A stretch of DNA of 64,000 bases, taken from assembly GCF_022430545.2 (NCBI RefSeq), contig NZ_CP092488.2, positions 4,898,001 through 4,962,000 on the forward strand. The letters run 5' to 3'. The notes under the pieces were generated by a model. It made no database searches. It saw nothing but the letters and a program-made list of their open reading frames with translations, and was not told the origin of the DNA. Below, in pieces: positions 46,684-55,224 of the stretch. The DNA is from Mycobacterium paraterrae. Lineage in GTDB: Bacteria; Actinomycetota; Actinomycetes; Mycobacteriales; Mycobacteriaceae. Each line of letters starts with the position of its first letter. Within the stretch, counting starts at the first letter, position 1. Position numbers and translations under genes: made by a program.

Positions 46684-48197
46684 CGTGCGCCAACGGATTC
46701 TGCGCGACGTTCAAATCGGTAATCGGAGAGCCGGAAGGTGCGGCTACGCCAGTAAGTCTCCAGGGTAGTTGACGGACGCAACGGAACATCGCCGTGTTTG
46801 TCGAAATAGTAACTGTTGGCATTGGAACAGCTCGGCTGCCAGAAAACCTGTCGATGTCGGCGGCTAATCATGTCACCGAAGTAGCGGTCGTTCGCCTGCT
46901 GTCTGACCTCTACGTGATCAGCCTTCAGCGTGCGCGCACGACGAAGACAGCGGACGATATGCCGACTTTGCGCCTCGATGAGTGTGAAGTACGAGGAGCC
47001 GTTGTAACCATAGGGGCCGAAGATATTGAAGTGATTCGGGAACCCTGGGACGCTCACACCCTCGAAGGCTTGGAGGCGGTGCTCATCCCACCAAGCAGAC
47101 TGCTCCACTCCACCGCGTCCCTTCAGCACATAAGTCGGCATATTGCCCGACTCCATCACTTTGAACCCGGTGGCCAAGACCATGACATCGATCGGATAAT
47201 TCTTGCCATCTTCAGTGTGAACCGAGGCATGGTCGACATGGGTGATGCCGCTGGTCTCGAGCGAAACATTGCGACGGTTGTACGTCGCGAGATAGGAATT
47301 GTGGAAACTCGGTCGCTTACAACCCAACGAATAGCGAGGAATGAGTTGGTCTCGAGTCACCGGATCATCGACCGCCCGACGCATATAGCGTTTCGCCGCC
47401 TCTTCCATGAGATCCGACACAGGGATCAACGAGTGAAAATGAGCTGCGATGGGAAATGTGAACTCGACGAACACCTGACTCGCAGTGCGCGTCATCAGCT
47501 GTGCCCCCGGCACCAACCGCATCACTGTCGCGGCCCAGCTCGGTATGGAGAAATCCGGCTTCGGCAAGCAGTAAATCGGCGTTCGCTGGAATACCGTCAG
47601 ACTTGATGCGATCTTCGCGACTTCGGGAATCAGCTGCACCGCAGATGCCCCAGTCCCGATCACCGCCACCCGCTTACCGGTGAGATCTTTCGTATGGTCC
47701 CATCTGGCCGTATGCAGCGTCACGCCGGCGAAGTCGCGCACTCCTGGAATATCAGGCCACTTCGGCCGACTGAGGACGCCAGAGCAATTTATCACAAAAC
47801 GCGCGGTCAGATTCTGACCAGAGGAGCAGCTCAGCCGCCATAGTGCTGCGCATTCGTCGAAACAAGCCTCGTCCACAGTCGTGTTGAACCGGATGTAATT
47901 TTGGAGTCCGTATTTTTCTACGCACCGCTCTGCATAAGCCTTCAGCTCATTCCCGTGAGCATAAGTTCGTGACCAGGATGTTCGCATCTCATAAGAGAAC
48001 TGGTAACTATAGGACGGAATATCGACCGCTATTCCCGGATACGTATTCCAGTGCCATGTACCGCCGACGCCATCGGCTTCATCGACTACCAGAAAATCCG
48101 TAAATCCGGCCTTCAACAGGCTGATCGCTGTACCAATCCCAGAAAACCCGGCTCCGACTATTGCAATTTCGTAGTGCTGCCCAGACTCAGAACCCAT
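46680..48197 (-). CDS. flavin-containing Baeyer-Villiger-type monooxygenase B
   Basis: 505 residues. FAD motif IAIVGAGFSGIGTAISLL, NADPH motif VAVIGTGASAVQLIPEV, fingerprint FAGVTLHTARWDHT and GGTWHWNTYPGIAVDIPS. Ketone oxygenation to ester/lactone is inferred. It is distinct from A and C in its C-terminal half. ATG 48197 is 49 bp from the preceding BVMO C; its stop overlaps the esterase start. Base composition here is visibly more AT-rich than the core genome. Confidence 0.93.
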   Translation of the reverse strand: MGSESGQHYEIAIVGAGFSGIGTAISLLKAGFTDFLVVDEADGVGGTWHWNTYPGIAVDIPSYSYQFSYEMRTSWSRTYAHGNELKAYAERCVEKYGLQNYIRFNTTVDEACFDECAALWRLSCSSGQNLTARFVINCSGVLSRPKWPDIPGVRDFAGVTLHTARWDHTKDLTGKRVAVIGTGASAVQLIPEVAKIASSLTVFQRTPIYCLPKPDFSIPSWAATVMRLVPGAQLMTRTASQVFVEFTFPIAAHFHSLIPVSDLMEEAAKRYMRRAVDDPVTRDQLIPRYSLGCKRPSFHNSYLATYNRRNVSLETSGITHVDHASVHTEDGKNYPIDVMVLATGFKVMESGNMPTYVLKGRGGVEQSAWWDEHRLQAFEGVSVPGFPNHFNIFGPYGYNGSSYFTLIEAQSRHIVRCLRRARTLKADHVEVRQQANDRYFGDMISRRHRQVFWQPSCSNANSYYFDKHGDVPLRPSTTLETYWRSRTFRLSDYRFERRAESVGAR

Positions 48198-48246
48198 TAC
48201 TTCCTCACGTGCGCTTCGATGTCCAACCTATATCCGCTGCTTCGGT

Positions 48247-49746
48247 TCAGCGTGTTTGTGTCAACTTCAGGTCAGCATCGTCACGCCGAGTGATCTCGTA
48301 ATCGCGCATATCCAGACGGGACAGTTCCCTAATGAACTGAGTCGCAAAGCCGGGATACATCGTGCCGTTATAGCCATCCTCCGTCAAATACCAGCTGTTG
48401 CAACCCGAGTTCCATGTGGTGCGCCGTAACCGCCGCTGAATATTGGAGTGGTACGCGTTTTGGCTATTCTCTTTCACATCCAGGGTATGGACTCCGTTGC
48501 CTTGGTCGCGCAAGAGCTCGATTGCTTTTACGATGTAATCGATTGCCGCCTCCATATATAGAAGAGCGGAGTTGTGGCCAGGACCGGAATTAGGCCCGAA
48601 AGTGAAGAACAAATTCGGATAGCCGGCCACACTCACGCTCTTGTAGGCAAATCTCCCCTCAGACCACTCGTCTTCGAGTTTTCGCCCGTCGCGCCCCCGG
48701 ATCGGAAATGGCGTACCGCGTTTACACACATCGAAGCCTGTCGCGAATACTATGCAGTCCACCTCATGCTCGATGCCGTCGGCGGTTCGAATTCCGTTCG
48801 GAGCCAGTGTGGCGATCGGCCAGCTGACGAGTTTGCAGTTATCGGCCTGGAGCGCAGGGTAATAGTCGCTAGTCATAAGCATGCGTTTGCACCCAGGTCT
48901 GAACTGCGGCGTTAGTTGACGTCTCAACCAGGTGTCCTTCACCTGCCGACGCAGATTCGCCTTTGCGACCGCTTGGATGACAGATGTTGCAGCGGTATCC
49001 CAAACCATGCCCACGGCCATGACCTCATGCGCCCAAAACCACGCACCTCGTAGGGCCTGTTCGGTTGCCGGCGTGCGCTTGAAAGTCGAACGCGCCCAGG
49101 CCGGATGCCGGAAATTGACCCTCGGTAGCACCCAACCGGGCGTCCTCTGAAACACCTTGACCGACGCCGCCAACCCGACTAATTCGGGGATGATCTGCAC
49201 AGCGCTCGCCCCGGTCCCGATAACCGCCACCCTCTTACCGCTCATGTCATAGGAGTGGTCCCACCGAGCACTGTGAATCTTTTTCCCCTCGTACGACTCG
49301 ATGCCACGAATATCCGGGAAACTGGCGTCAGCAAGTGGTCCGCTAGCCATCACGACTGAACGGCCCCGATACCGCCTGCCGCCGGTCGTGTCGACAACCC
49401 ACTCTCCGGCATCCTCGTCGAATTCCAGTGCACTCACGTCCGCACCGAAATGAATGAACCTCCCAAGATCGTATTTCGCGACAATCGCGTCGATATAGGC
49501 GAGAATCTCTGCGCTCCCCGAGTATGCGCGAGTCCAGCCTGGGTTCGGCTCGAACGAGTAGGAGTACAGCAATGACGGAATGTCGCAGGCGGCGCCGGGG
49601 TAAGTGTTGTCACGCCAGGTGCCCCCGACGCGATGTGATCGCTCCAAGATGACAAAGTCGTTAACGCCCGCTTGAAGCATTCTCATCGCCGTACCGATAC
49701 CCGCGAAGCCGGCGCCGACGATCAAAGTCGTTACCGTGTCCGTCAT
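48247..49746 (-). CDS. flavin-containing Baeyer-Villiger-type monooxygenase C
   Basis: 499 residues. FAD motif LIVGAGFAGIGTAMRML, NADPH motif VAVIGTGASAVQIIPEL, fingerprint YEGKKIHSARWDHS, and GGTWRDNTYPGAACDIPS near residue 45. The third related enzyme in a row, so the three probably act on different substrates or regioisomers. ATG 49746 overlaps the diiron-protein stop (ATGA). Confidence 0.93.
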   Translation of the reverse strand: MTDTVTTLIVGAGFAGIGTAMRMLQAGVNDFVILERSHRVGGTWRDNTYPGAACDIPSLLYSYSFEPNPGWTRAYSGSAEILAYIDAIVAKYDLGRFIHFGADVSALEFDEDAGEWVVDTTGGRRYRGRSVVMASGPLADASFPDIRGIESYEGKKIHSARWDHSYDMSGKRVAVIGTGASAVQIIPELVGLAASVKVFQRTPGWVLPRVNFRHPAWARSTFKRTPATEQALRGAWFWAHEVMAVGMVWDTAATSVIQAVAKANLRRQVKDTWLRRQLTPQFRPGCKRMLMTSDYYPALQADNCKLVSWPIATLAPNGIRTADGIEHEVDCIVFATGFDVCKRGTPFPIRGRDGRKLEDEWSEGRFAYKSVSVAGYPNLFFTFGPNSGPGHNSALLYMEAAIDYIVKAIELLRDQGNGVHTLDVKENSQNAYHSNIQRRLRRTTWNSGCNSWYLTEDGYNGTMYPGFATQFIRELSRLDMRDYEITRRDDADLKLTQTR

Positions 49747-50666
49747 TTAGCGACCGGTTCATAGGTCAGTTCATCCGTCCATGAAGGCGGTCGCCCGAGT
49801 ACTTGCACGGGGAAGATGTCGATCGCATTGCCTAAGCGCTGGGAAACGAAGTGAAGGGGTTGGGACCGCTTGATCGAGGAGGACATGTGGGCCTTCAAGA
49901 TGTGATATCCAGGCACCCTCCGCGTGTGCTCACTGCGGTCCCCGACATTGCCATATCGCGTCACCGCGTTGTACAGCTTCTCTTCGGATAGCCCCATCGC
50001 GTTGAGATTCATCAACATGCGCGTGAGAAGCGGTATATACAGCAACGCGCCAGTGAGAATACGGGGGTCCATCACAGCGCCGACCGTTTGGATTGCATGG
50101 ATTCGCATGGGACTGGCGCCGAGGTCATTCAGGACTTGAAAACCTACTGCAAGGTGCCGCGATTCGTCGCTGTTGACCTTATTGAATACTTCCCCGCAAA
50201 TTGGGTCGTCGACCTCATCAAGGAGAAATTTCAGCAGGGCCCCGTCCAGCGCGGTCTCCAGTGCGGGAATCGCGGCGCCGATGACAGTCAGAGGAAGAGC
50301 CTCAGCGTACCGATCTAGCCACTCGATCACGAGACGGATGTTCTTATTCGGTACAGGCTTTTCGCCTTCCTCGATCATGCCCCAGCGACGCATCAGAGCA
50401 AGTTCGGCGTTGGCGTGACGCTGCTCCTCGGCGTGAAAGTAACGGTAAATGTCTCCGAGCGCTTCGAAGGGCGCCTTCGGGGCCATCGCAGCAAAGGCGC
50501 GCGCTCCGACATGCTCAATCCACACCACGTCGGACATGAATTGCTTGAGTTTGGGACGCTGTTCGTCGGTGATCAACTCCGCACCAGGGGCGCCCCAATC
50601 GATATCGGCGAGAGCCCATTGCTTGTTCTTGATCGTCTCGAGCATGTCGCTATATGCGAACGCCAT
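49743..50666 (-). CDS. ferritin-like diiron protein of unknown reaction
   Basis: A 307-residue all-helical protein. Iron-ligand candidates appear as WIEHVGARAF, FHAEEQRHANAE, ALETALDGALLKF and NSDESRHLAVGFQ, the E..ExxH pattern of diiron oxygenases. It has no signal peptide. It lies 1 bp after the SDR gene and overlaps BVMO C, so it belongs to the ketone/ester pathway. It could be an oxygenase, N-oxygenase or desaturase; no family name can be assigned safely. Confidence 0.75.
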   Translation of the reverse strand: MAFAYSDMLETIKNKQWALADIDWGAPGAELITDEQRPKLKQFMSDVVWIEHVGARAFAAMAPKAPFEALGDIYRYFHAEEQRHANAELALMRRWGMIEEGEKPVPNKNIRLVIEWLDRYAEALPLTVIGAAIPALETALDGALLKFLLDEVDDPICGEVFNKVNSDESRHLAVGFQVLNDLGASPMRIHAIQTVGAVMDPRILTGALLYIPLLTRMLMNLNAMGLSEEKLYNAVTRYGNVGDRSEHTRRVPGYHILKAHMSSSIKRSQPLHFVSQRLGNAIDIFPVQVLGRPPSWTDELTYEPVAK

Positions 50667-50667
50667 T

Positions 50668-51534
50668 TCACTGCTCCCTCTGTTCGGCTGGATCGTTCCA
50701 TGAGGCCACGCGCTCCACCAGCCCCAACGCCCGCGTAAACTGACCGGGTAAAGCTCTTTTCAGTTGCCACAAAATTTTCGCGTCCAGTTGGGGCACTACA
50801 TAGATTTGTCCGCGATCGTGCGCGTTCAAGGTCGTTCGAGCCACTTGATCCGGCGAAATGCCGGTCCACCTCATCAGGTTGGTCGCGAGTTTCGCCGCCG
50901 ACTCCTCAATCTGAGGATTTTTGGCGATGTTCGTCTTGACGAAGGTGGGGCAAAGCACTGTGACATTGACGTTAGTACCGCTCAGTTCGGCCGCCAAGGT
51001 CTCGGACAGAGCGAGCACTCCGGCCTTACTCACGTTGTATGCCCCCATTCGGGGCGCCGAGCCGAAACTCGCGGCGGACGCCACATTGATCACTCCGCCA
51101 CGGCCGTTGCTCCGGAGCCGGGGAACGAAAGTCTCGCACCCGTAGATAACACCCCAAAGGTTGACAGAAATCGCAGCGTTCCAGTCCTCGACCGACGTAG
51201 CGCCGATGCGATTGCCGCCCGCACCGATTCCGGCGTTGTTGATCACCAGGCTCGCCGCCTTGCCAAACCAGTCTTCACTGGCATCAGCGAGGTTACGGAC
51301 CTGCTCAAGGTCGGTGACGTCGCATACGACGTCGAAACCCTCGCCGCCGGCCTGCCTCACCAACTCGGCCGACTCTTTCGCAGTGATGGGGTCTTTGTCC
51401 GCACACACAACACGTCCACCTCGGCGTGCAAGCTCAACGGCGAACGCGCGGCCGATACCGCTCCCTGCGCCTGTGACTACTGCGTGGGCGCGGTGGGTTC
51501 TACCTGGTGAACTACCGAACGGCAAGAACCTCAT
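50668..51534 (-). CDS. short-chain dehydrogenase/reductase
   Basis: A 288-residue classical SDR beginning MRFLPFGSSPGRTHR. NAD motif AVVTGAGSGIGRAFAVEL, NNAGIGAGG, and the catalytic Ser/Tyr/Lys in VASAASFGSAP and YNVSKAG. It probably oxidises the alcohol made by a P450 into the ketone used by the BVMOs, like SadH of the mymA operon. ATG 51534 follows AAAGGCAAGCAG. First gene of the block, divergent from a TetR gene. Confidence 0.92.
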   Translation of the reverse strand: MRFLPFGSSPGRTHRAHAVVTGAGSGIGRAFAVELARRGGRVVCADKDPITAKESAELVRQAGGEGFDVVCDVTDLEQVRNLADASEDWFGKAASLVINNAGIGAGGNRIGATSVEDWNAAISVNLWGVIYGCETFVPRLRSNGRGGVINVASAASFGSAPRMGAYNVSKAGVLALSETLAAELSGTNVNVTVLCPTFVKTNIAKNPQIEESAAKLATNLMRWTGISPDQVARTTLNAHDRGQIYVVPQLDAKILWQLKRALPGQFTRALGLVERVASWNDPAEQREQ

Positions 51535-51624
51535 CTGCTTGCCTTTCGGATCGCGACACTGATTTCCGGTGCGGGAGACCATTGATTTGGGGGCATCAGC
51601 CACCATTGGTGTCGCATGCCACCA

Positions 51625-51654
51625 GTTTGGTCGTGAGCCCGACGTTTTGTCAAG
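51625..51654 (-). promoter_or_regulatory. candidate promoter of the SDR-BVMO operon
   Basis: TTGACA (51654-51649) and CAAACT (51630-51625) on the minus strand are 18 bp apart, upstream of the SDR start. A small inverted repeat TGGTG-TCGCATGC-CACCA lies at about 51608-51625 and could bind the divergent TetR protein. Confidence 0.4.
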
Positions 51655-52296
51655 ATGTTTGATGTGCGGTCGAGAAACACGCGCTGGGGTGGTCGGACCG
51701 GTGCTGAGCGTCGAGCAGAGCGACGGCAGCAATTGATCGAGGCTGCGACCGAGATTTGGAGTGAGAGCGGTTGGGCCGCAGTGACTATGCGCGGCGTGTG
51801 CGCCCGGACAGGGCTCAACGATCGATACTTCTACGAGGACTTCAAGACGCGCGAGGATCTTCTCGTCGCAGCGTGGGATGGCGTTCGCAATGACATGCTC
51901 GGCGAGGTTTCCGCGCTCTTCGACGAGCGTGTGGATCGGCCGCCGATCGAAACCATCACCGCGGCGATCGCCATCGTGGTCGACCGGATCGCACGCGATC
52001 CTGGCCGGGCGCACATCCTCCTCGCTCAGCATGTAGGTAGCTCACCGCTGCAAGATCGCCGCGCTGTGGCGCTGCAGGACGCAACGCAGTTGGTCGTCGA
52101 GGCAAGCCGGCCACATCTCAGAGAAGACGCCGACGAGACGGCCCTTCGTATGGACACTTTGGTTGCGGTGGGGGGGTTCGTCGAAGTCATCACGGCCTGG
52201 CACTCCGGTTTGCTCGCGGTGACCGAAAAGGAAGTGGTCGCGCACACGAGCCGACTGGCTGAAACCTTGGCTCAACGCTACGTCGTCAGCGGCTGA
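51655..52296 (+). CDS. TetR-family regulator
   Basis: A 213-residue repressor-type protein: N-terminal TetR HTH (RRQQLIEAATEIWSESGWAA, MRGVCARTGLNDRYFYEDF), then a helical ligand domain. It faces the SDR-BVMO operon, so it likely controls that unit in response to a hydrophobic substrate. Tail-to-tail with the PF10118 gene, with a strong hairpin between. Confidence 0.9.
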   Translation: MFDVRSRNTRWGGRTGAERRAERRQQLIEAATEIWSESGWAAVTMRGVCARTGLNDRYFYEDFKTREDLLVAAWDGVRNDMLGEVSALFDERVDRPPIETITAAIAIVVDRIARDPGRAHILLAQHVGSSPLQDRRAVALQDATQLVVEASRPHLREDADETALRMDTLVAVGGFVEVITAWHSGLLAVTEKEVVAHTSRLAETLAQRYVVSG

Positions 52297-52407
52297 GGCT
52301 TAACCTTTCCGTGAGTTTCGAGGCCGACTGCACTTGTCTGTATGACTGTCGCCTTGACCCGCCACCGGGCATCCAATCCGTGACGACAGGCGCGCTGTCG
52401 CTTGTTT

Positions 52408-52450
52408 GGAGGAACGACGCAGAAACAGTGTCTTTCTGCGTCGCCCTCCT
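52408..52450. terminator. strong hairpin between convergent genes
   Basis: GACGCAGAAA (52416-52425) and TTTCTGCGTC (52433-52442) form a perfect 10-bp stem with a 7-nt loop, extended outward through C-G and GGAGG/CCTCC after a short bulge. It lies between the TetR stop and the end of the next gene and should stop both transcripts. Confidence 0.75.
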
Positions 52451-52462
52451 CACGCACTTTTG

Positions 52463-53332
52463 CTACCCCGGCTGAGCGATGACCTTCTGTGAGCCGTCTT
52501 GGTCGAACAGTTCCTTGCTCCATCGCTCCAGGACCGCGGTGCTGTCCCAATCATCAGGGTGGAAGCCGGGGCGGTTGTACGAACGGAATCGCTGCAGCGC
52601 ATCGGCGGTGAACATCGGGGTGCGACTGAAGCGACGTAGGCTACGCACCAACGTGACCGGGTTATACGAGGCCTTGTCAGAGGCCATCGACAGCGCAGTC
52701 TGCAGAATGAGTTCGCCGAACAGAATTGCAGAGGCGATCCGCATGCCCCGTACGCGGGTGCGCTCGGTGCCTCCAATCAGCCGATAGGCGTCGAAGGCGA
52801 CGGCTTTGTGCTCCGACTCCTCGAACGCATGCCACAGCAGAATCGGTCGAACCTCTGTCTGTCCGATGAGCTTCTGCGCGTCATCGCTGGTGAGAATGAT
52901 TTCAGCGAGCGTCGCGGTGTAGTGCTCCAATGCAGAGGTCATCGACAGCCGCATTTCTGGCGAAAAGCGCCGCTCCAATCGCTTGATCAGGCGTGCGACG
53001 TGGCGGTCGATCCGCGCGGTCGGATAACCCATGGCCTGGAGCCGTTCGTTGAGGAGCCGATGCTGGTGTCGGTGTGTGGCCTCTTGCCCGATGAAACCCT
53101 TGACCGCTGTCAGCAATTGGGGATCGTCGATGGAACTCTGGAAATACTTGACCGAGCGGATGAAGAAGTCTTCCCCTTCCGGGAAGGTCGCAGAAAGCAC
53201 CGAGATGAAATGGCTCATCACCAGGTCGCCATCCACGAAGTGTCGCCGCTTCGTGGAGGTGGGCATGGGGAAACGAACGCGCCGGGGTTTTGGCAATACA
53301 CGGCTCTTGGTCGAGGCTCGATCTTCCGGCAT
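52463..53332 (-). CDS. PF10118 metal-dependent hydrolase-like (diiron fold) protein
   Basis: A 289-residue protein of the YbcI/COG3687 PF10118 family. Probable metal ligands are in EGEDFFIRSVKYF, FIGQEATHRHQH, TSALEHYTATL and WHAFEESEHKAVAF, a ferritin-like four-helix pattern. Its predicted hydrolase name comes from the family and is not proven. It is divergent from the second TetR gene, which probably regulates it. Confidence 0.85.
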   Translation of the reverse strand: MPEDRASTKSRVLPKPRRVRFPMPTSTKRRHFVDGDLVMSHFISVLSATFPEGEDFFIRSVKYFQSSIDDPQLLTAVKGFIGQEATHRHQHRLLNERLQAMGYPTARIDRHVARLIKRLERRFSPEMRLSMTSALEHYTATLAEIILTSDDAQKLIGQTEVRPILLWHAFEESEHKAVAFDAYRLIGGTERTRVRGMRIASAILFGELILQTALSMASDKASYNPVTLVRSLRRFSRTPMFTADALQRFRSYNRPGFHPDDWDSTAVLERWSKELFDQDGSQKVIAQPG

Positions 53333-53405
53333 CTTGACGGGGTCCTTCCTCCGTTGCGTGATCTGACTTTAGGCCTTGTCACATGAGACTGCCAGAATGT
53401 AGGGC

Positions 53406-54095
53406 ATGAGTCCAGCACGTGTTTATGGCGGGCTGTCCGCAACTCAACGCGATGCGCAGCGCCGCGCACTGCTGATTGACGCCGCGGTCGCGCTCATGGG
53501 CAAGCAGGGAGCCGCCGCGTGCACCGTGACCGCTGTGTGTACGGAGTCAGGAGTGACGAGCCGGTACTTCTACCAGCAGTTTCGCGACAGAGACGCGCTC
53601 CTGCGTGCGATGTTCACCAAGATCTCCACCACCTTCCAAGCCGTGATCACCAAGGCGATACCGGATGACACCGTTGCTCCTCAAGAACTCGCTTACGCTC
53701 CGATAAAGGCCCTGGTTCAGATGATCGAGAACGATCCCAGCATGGCCCGCATATTGTTTGTCGAATCGGGCGCTGAACCCCTGCTTCGGCAGCTGCGAAG
53801 CGAACTGATGTCCGAATTTGCGGAGCTCGTCCTCAGAGAGGCCCGCCTGCATCTCGATATACCCAGCGAGGTGATTCAGGTCGCAGATCTCGCCGCTACC
53901 TACGGTGTCGGGGGCCTGTTCGAGATTCTCCGTCGCTGGATAGACGGACAACTAAACCTATCGACCGAAGTGCTTATCGAGCATTGTGCGGGTTTTCTCG
54001 GCAGTCTTGGCCTGTATACCCTCGGCCAGAAACCTGACCCGGCCGCTTCGCACATCCAGGTCGATATCAACTCCCCGGCGGGCCACAACAGATGA
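53406..54095 (+). CDS. TetR-family regulator
   Basis: A 229-residue TetR protein. HTH region RRALLIDAAVALMGKQGAAA and VTAVCTESGVTSRYFYQQF; the ligand domain is longer than in the first TetR. Only 73 bp separate it from the divergent PF10118 gene, so an operator there would control both. Confidence 0.9.
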   Translation: MSPARVYGGLSATQRDAQRRALLIDAAVALMGKQGAAACTVTAVCTESGVTSRYFYQQFRDRDALLRAMFTKISTTFQAVITKAIPDDTVAPQELAYAPIKALVQMIENDPSMARILFVESGAEPLLRQLRSELMSEFAELVLREARLHLDIPSEVIQVADLAATYGVGGLFEILRRWIDGQLNLSTEVLIEHCAGFLGSLGLYTLGQKPDPAASHIQVDINSPAGHNR

Positions 54096-54257
54096 GACCG
54101 GCGGTATTTTCGCCGACACGCTGCGGCGTCACGCTACCGAAGGCTGGTACACCACGATGTGGTCGAGTACGCGTTTGCTTAGCAAACCCCCTGTCGGCCC
54201 CGGTTCAATCCTGAGCAGCCTGCGCCGGTTGAAAAATGAGCAGATTTACGGGTTGAG

Positions 54258-54809
54258 TCATCCTTCCCAGGGTGGTCGCGCAGTGCAGCGTATTGACGAC
54301 GCCTTCTGTATGGAGCTAGTGAAGTGATCCAGCGTGACGACGACGAATAACCCGGACGCGGACGCGACCAGCTGGCCGGTGGCTTCCTCGCGCAATTCTG
54401 TCCGCACTTCGAGTTTCCGGCCGGTTCTGGACACGAGCTCCGCGCTGACCTCGTAGGGAACCCCCAGCAATACCGGCGCGAAGAACTCGGTGTCGAGCTT
54501 ACGGGTGACGGCCATCTCACCGACGACGTAGAGCAGCATGCCCACCGTGTCGTCAAGAACCGTCATGACTGCGCCGCCGTGTGCGATCCCGGGTGCGCCG
54601 CGATGTCGGCCGTCGAAGATATGCCTGGCGCCCACCCCGTCGCCACGCCGACGCGCTCGCAGGCGATGACCGTGCGGATTGTCTGTGCCGCAACCAAGGC
54701 ACCACGGATGGTGCGCATCGAGGTAGTCGCCGTCGGCGGCGATAACACGATTCTGAAAGTTATGCCACCACGCGATGGCCGAATCTTCTTCCGCTTGCTC
54801 GTCGATGAC
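54258..54809 (-). CDS. PaaI-like hotdog thioesterase without canonical start codon
   Basis: A thioesterase-superfamily protein with HGGAVMTVLDDTVGMLL as the hotdog catalytic helix. The coding frame clearly continues upstream of the first GTG: HPWCLGCGTDNPHGHRL and AEEDSAIAWWHNFQNRV are in frame. An AGGAGG ribosome site at 54820-54815 lies right after an in-frame TAG, and the codons after it are GAT TTC GTC ATC. No ATG, GTG or TTG occurs until mid-protein. Either GTC/ATC is used or the start codon has mutated. It likely hydrolyses an acyl-CoA. Confidence 0.7.
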   Translation of the reverse strand, partial: VIDEQAEEDSAIAWWHNFQNRVIAADGDYLDAHHPWCLGCGTDNPHGHRLRARRRGDGVGARHIFDGRHRGAPGIAHGGAVMTVLDDTVGMLLYVVGEMAVTRKLDTEFFAPVLLGVPYEVSAELVSRTGRKLEVRTELREEATGQLVASASGLFVVVTLDHFTSSIQKASSIRCTARPPWEG

Positions 54810-54963
54810 GAAATCCTCCTAAATAGGACCACGCAGTGCATGGACCACCATGCGACTGAAGAACTGCGCCGACGTCGGCTGGGCTGATCGCCCGAAGAGT
54901 ATGTAAAGGACTCGTTAGCCCGCCGAGATCATCGCTGCGGTACACCTTCCAGTTCCGTCACTA

Positions 54964-55224
54964 TCAGCCATTTGGTCCTGCCCCGCAATACGCCCTCGAC
55001 GCTGTCGCCGCATAGCTCGCCCGATAATGCTCGGGGTCGTCGTCGGTGCTATAGGGGTCATACCAAATCCTGTCCCCCACAGCGGTGACGGTCAACCTCG
55101 CCTTCTGCACAAGGGTCACGAACGTCACCGACCGCGTTCTGGGCGAAGCGCTGAACATCGTCATGCTGCCAATCGAGAAACCAGTAGTCTTCAGGAAACT
55201 CGATTGATTTGAAGTGCCACTCAC
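54964..55224 (-). pseudogene. broken transglutaminase-like gene
   Basis: Remnant of a paralogue of the 41898-42551 protein. It starts with GTG overlapping the BtrH-like stop (GTGA), reads MSG then is best in another frame (FLDWQHDDVQRFAQNAVGDV), then returns to the first (TAVGDRIWYDPYSTDDDPEH, YRASYAATASRAYC) and stops after the catalytic Cys. Two frame changes and loss of the C-terminal half make it non-functional. Confidence 0.75.

Noticed and set aside
54563..54841. Separate small gene upstream of the thioesterase
   Set aside because: A different frame of the same strand reads as the N-terminus of the thioesterase, with recognisable conserved sequence; the other frame is a shadow.
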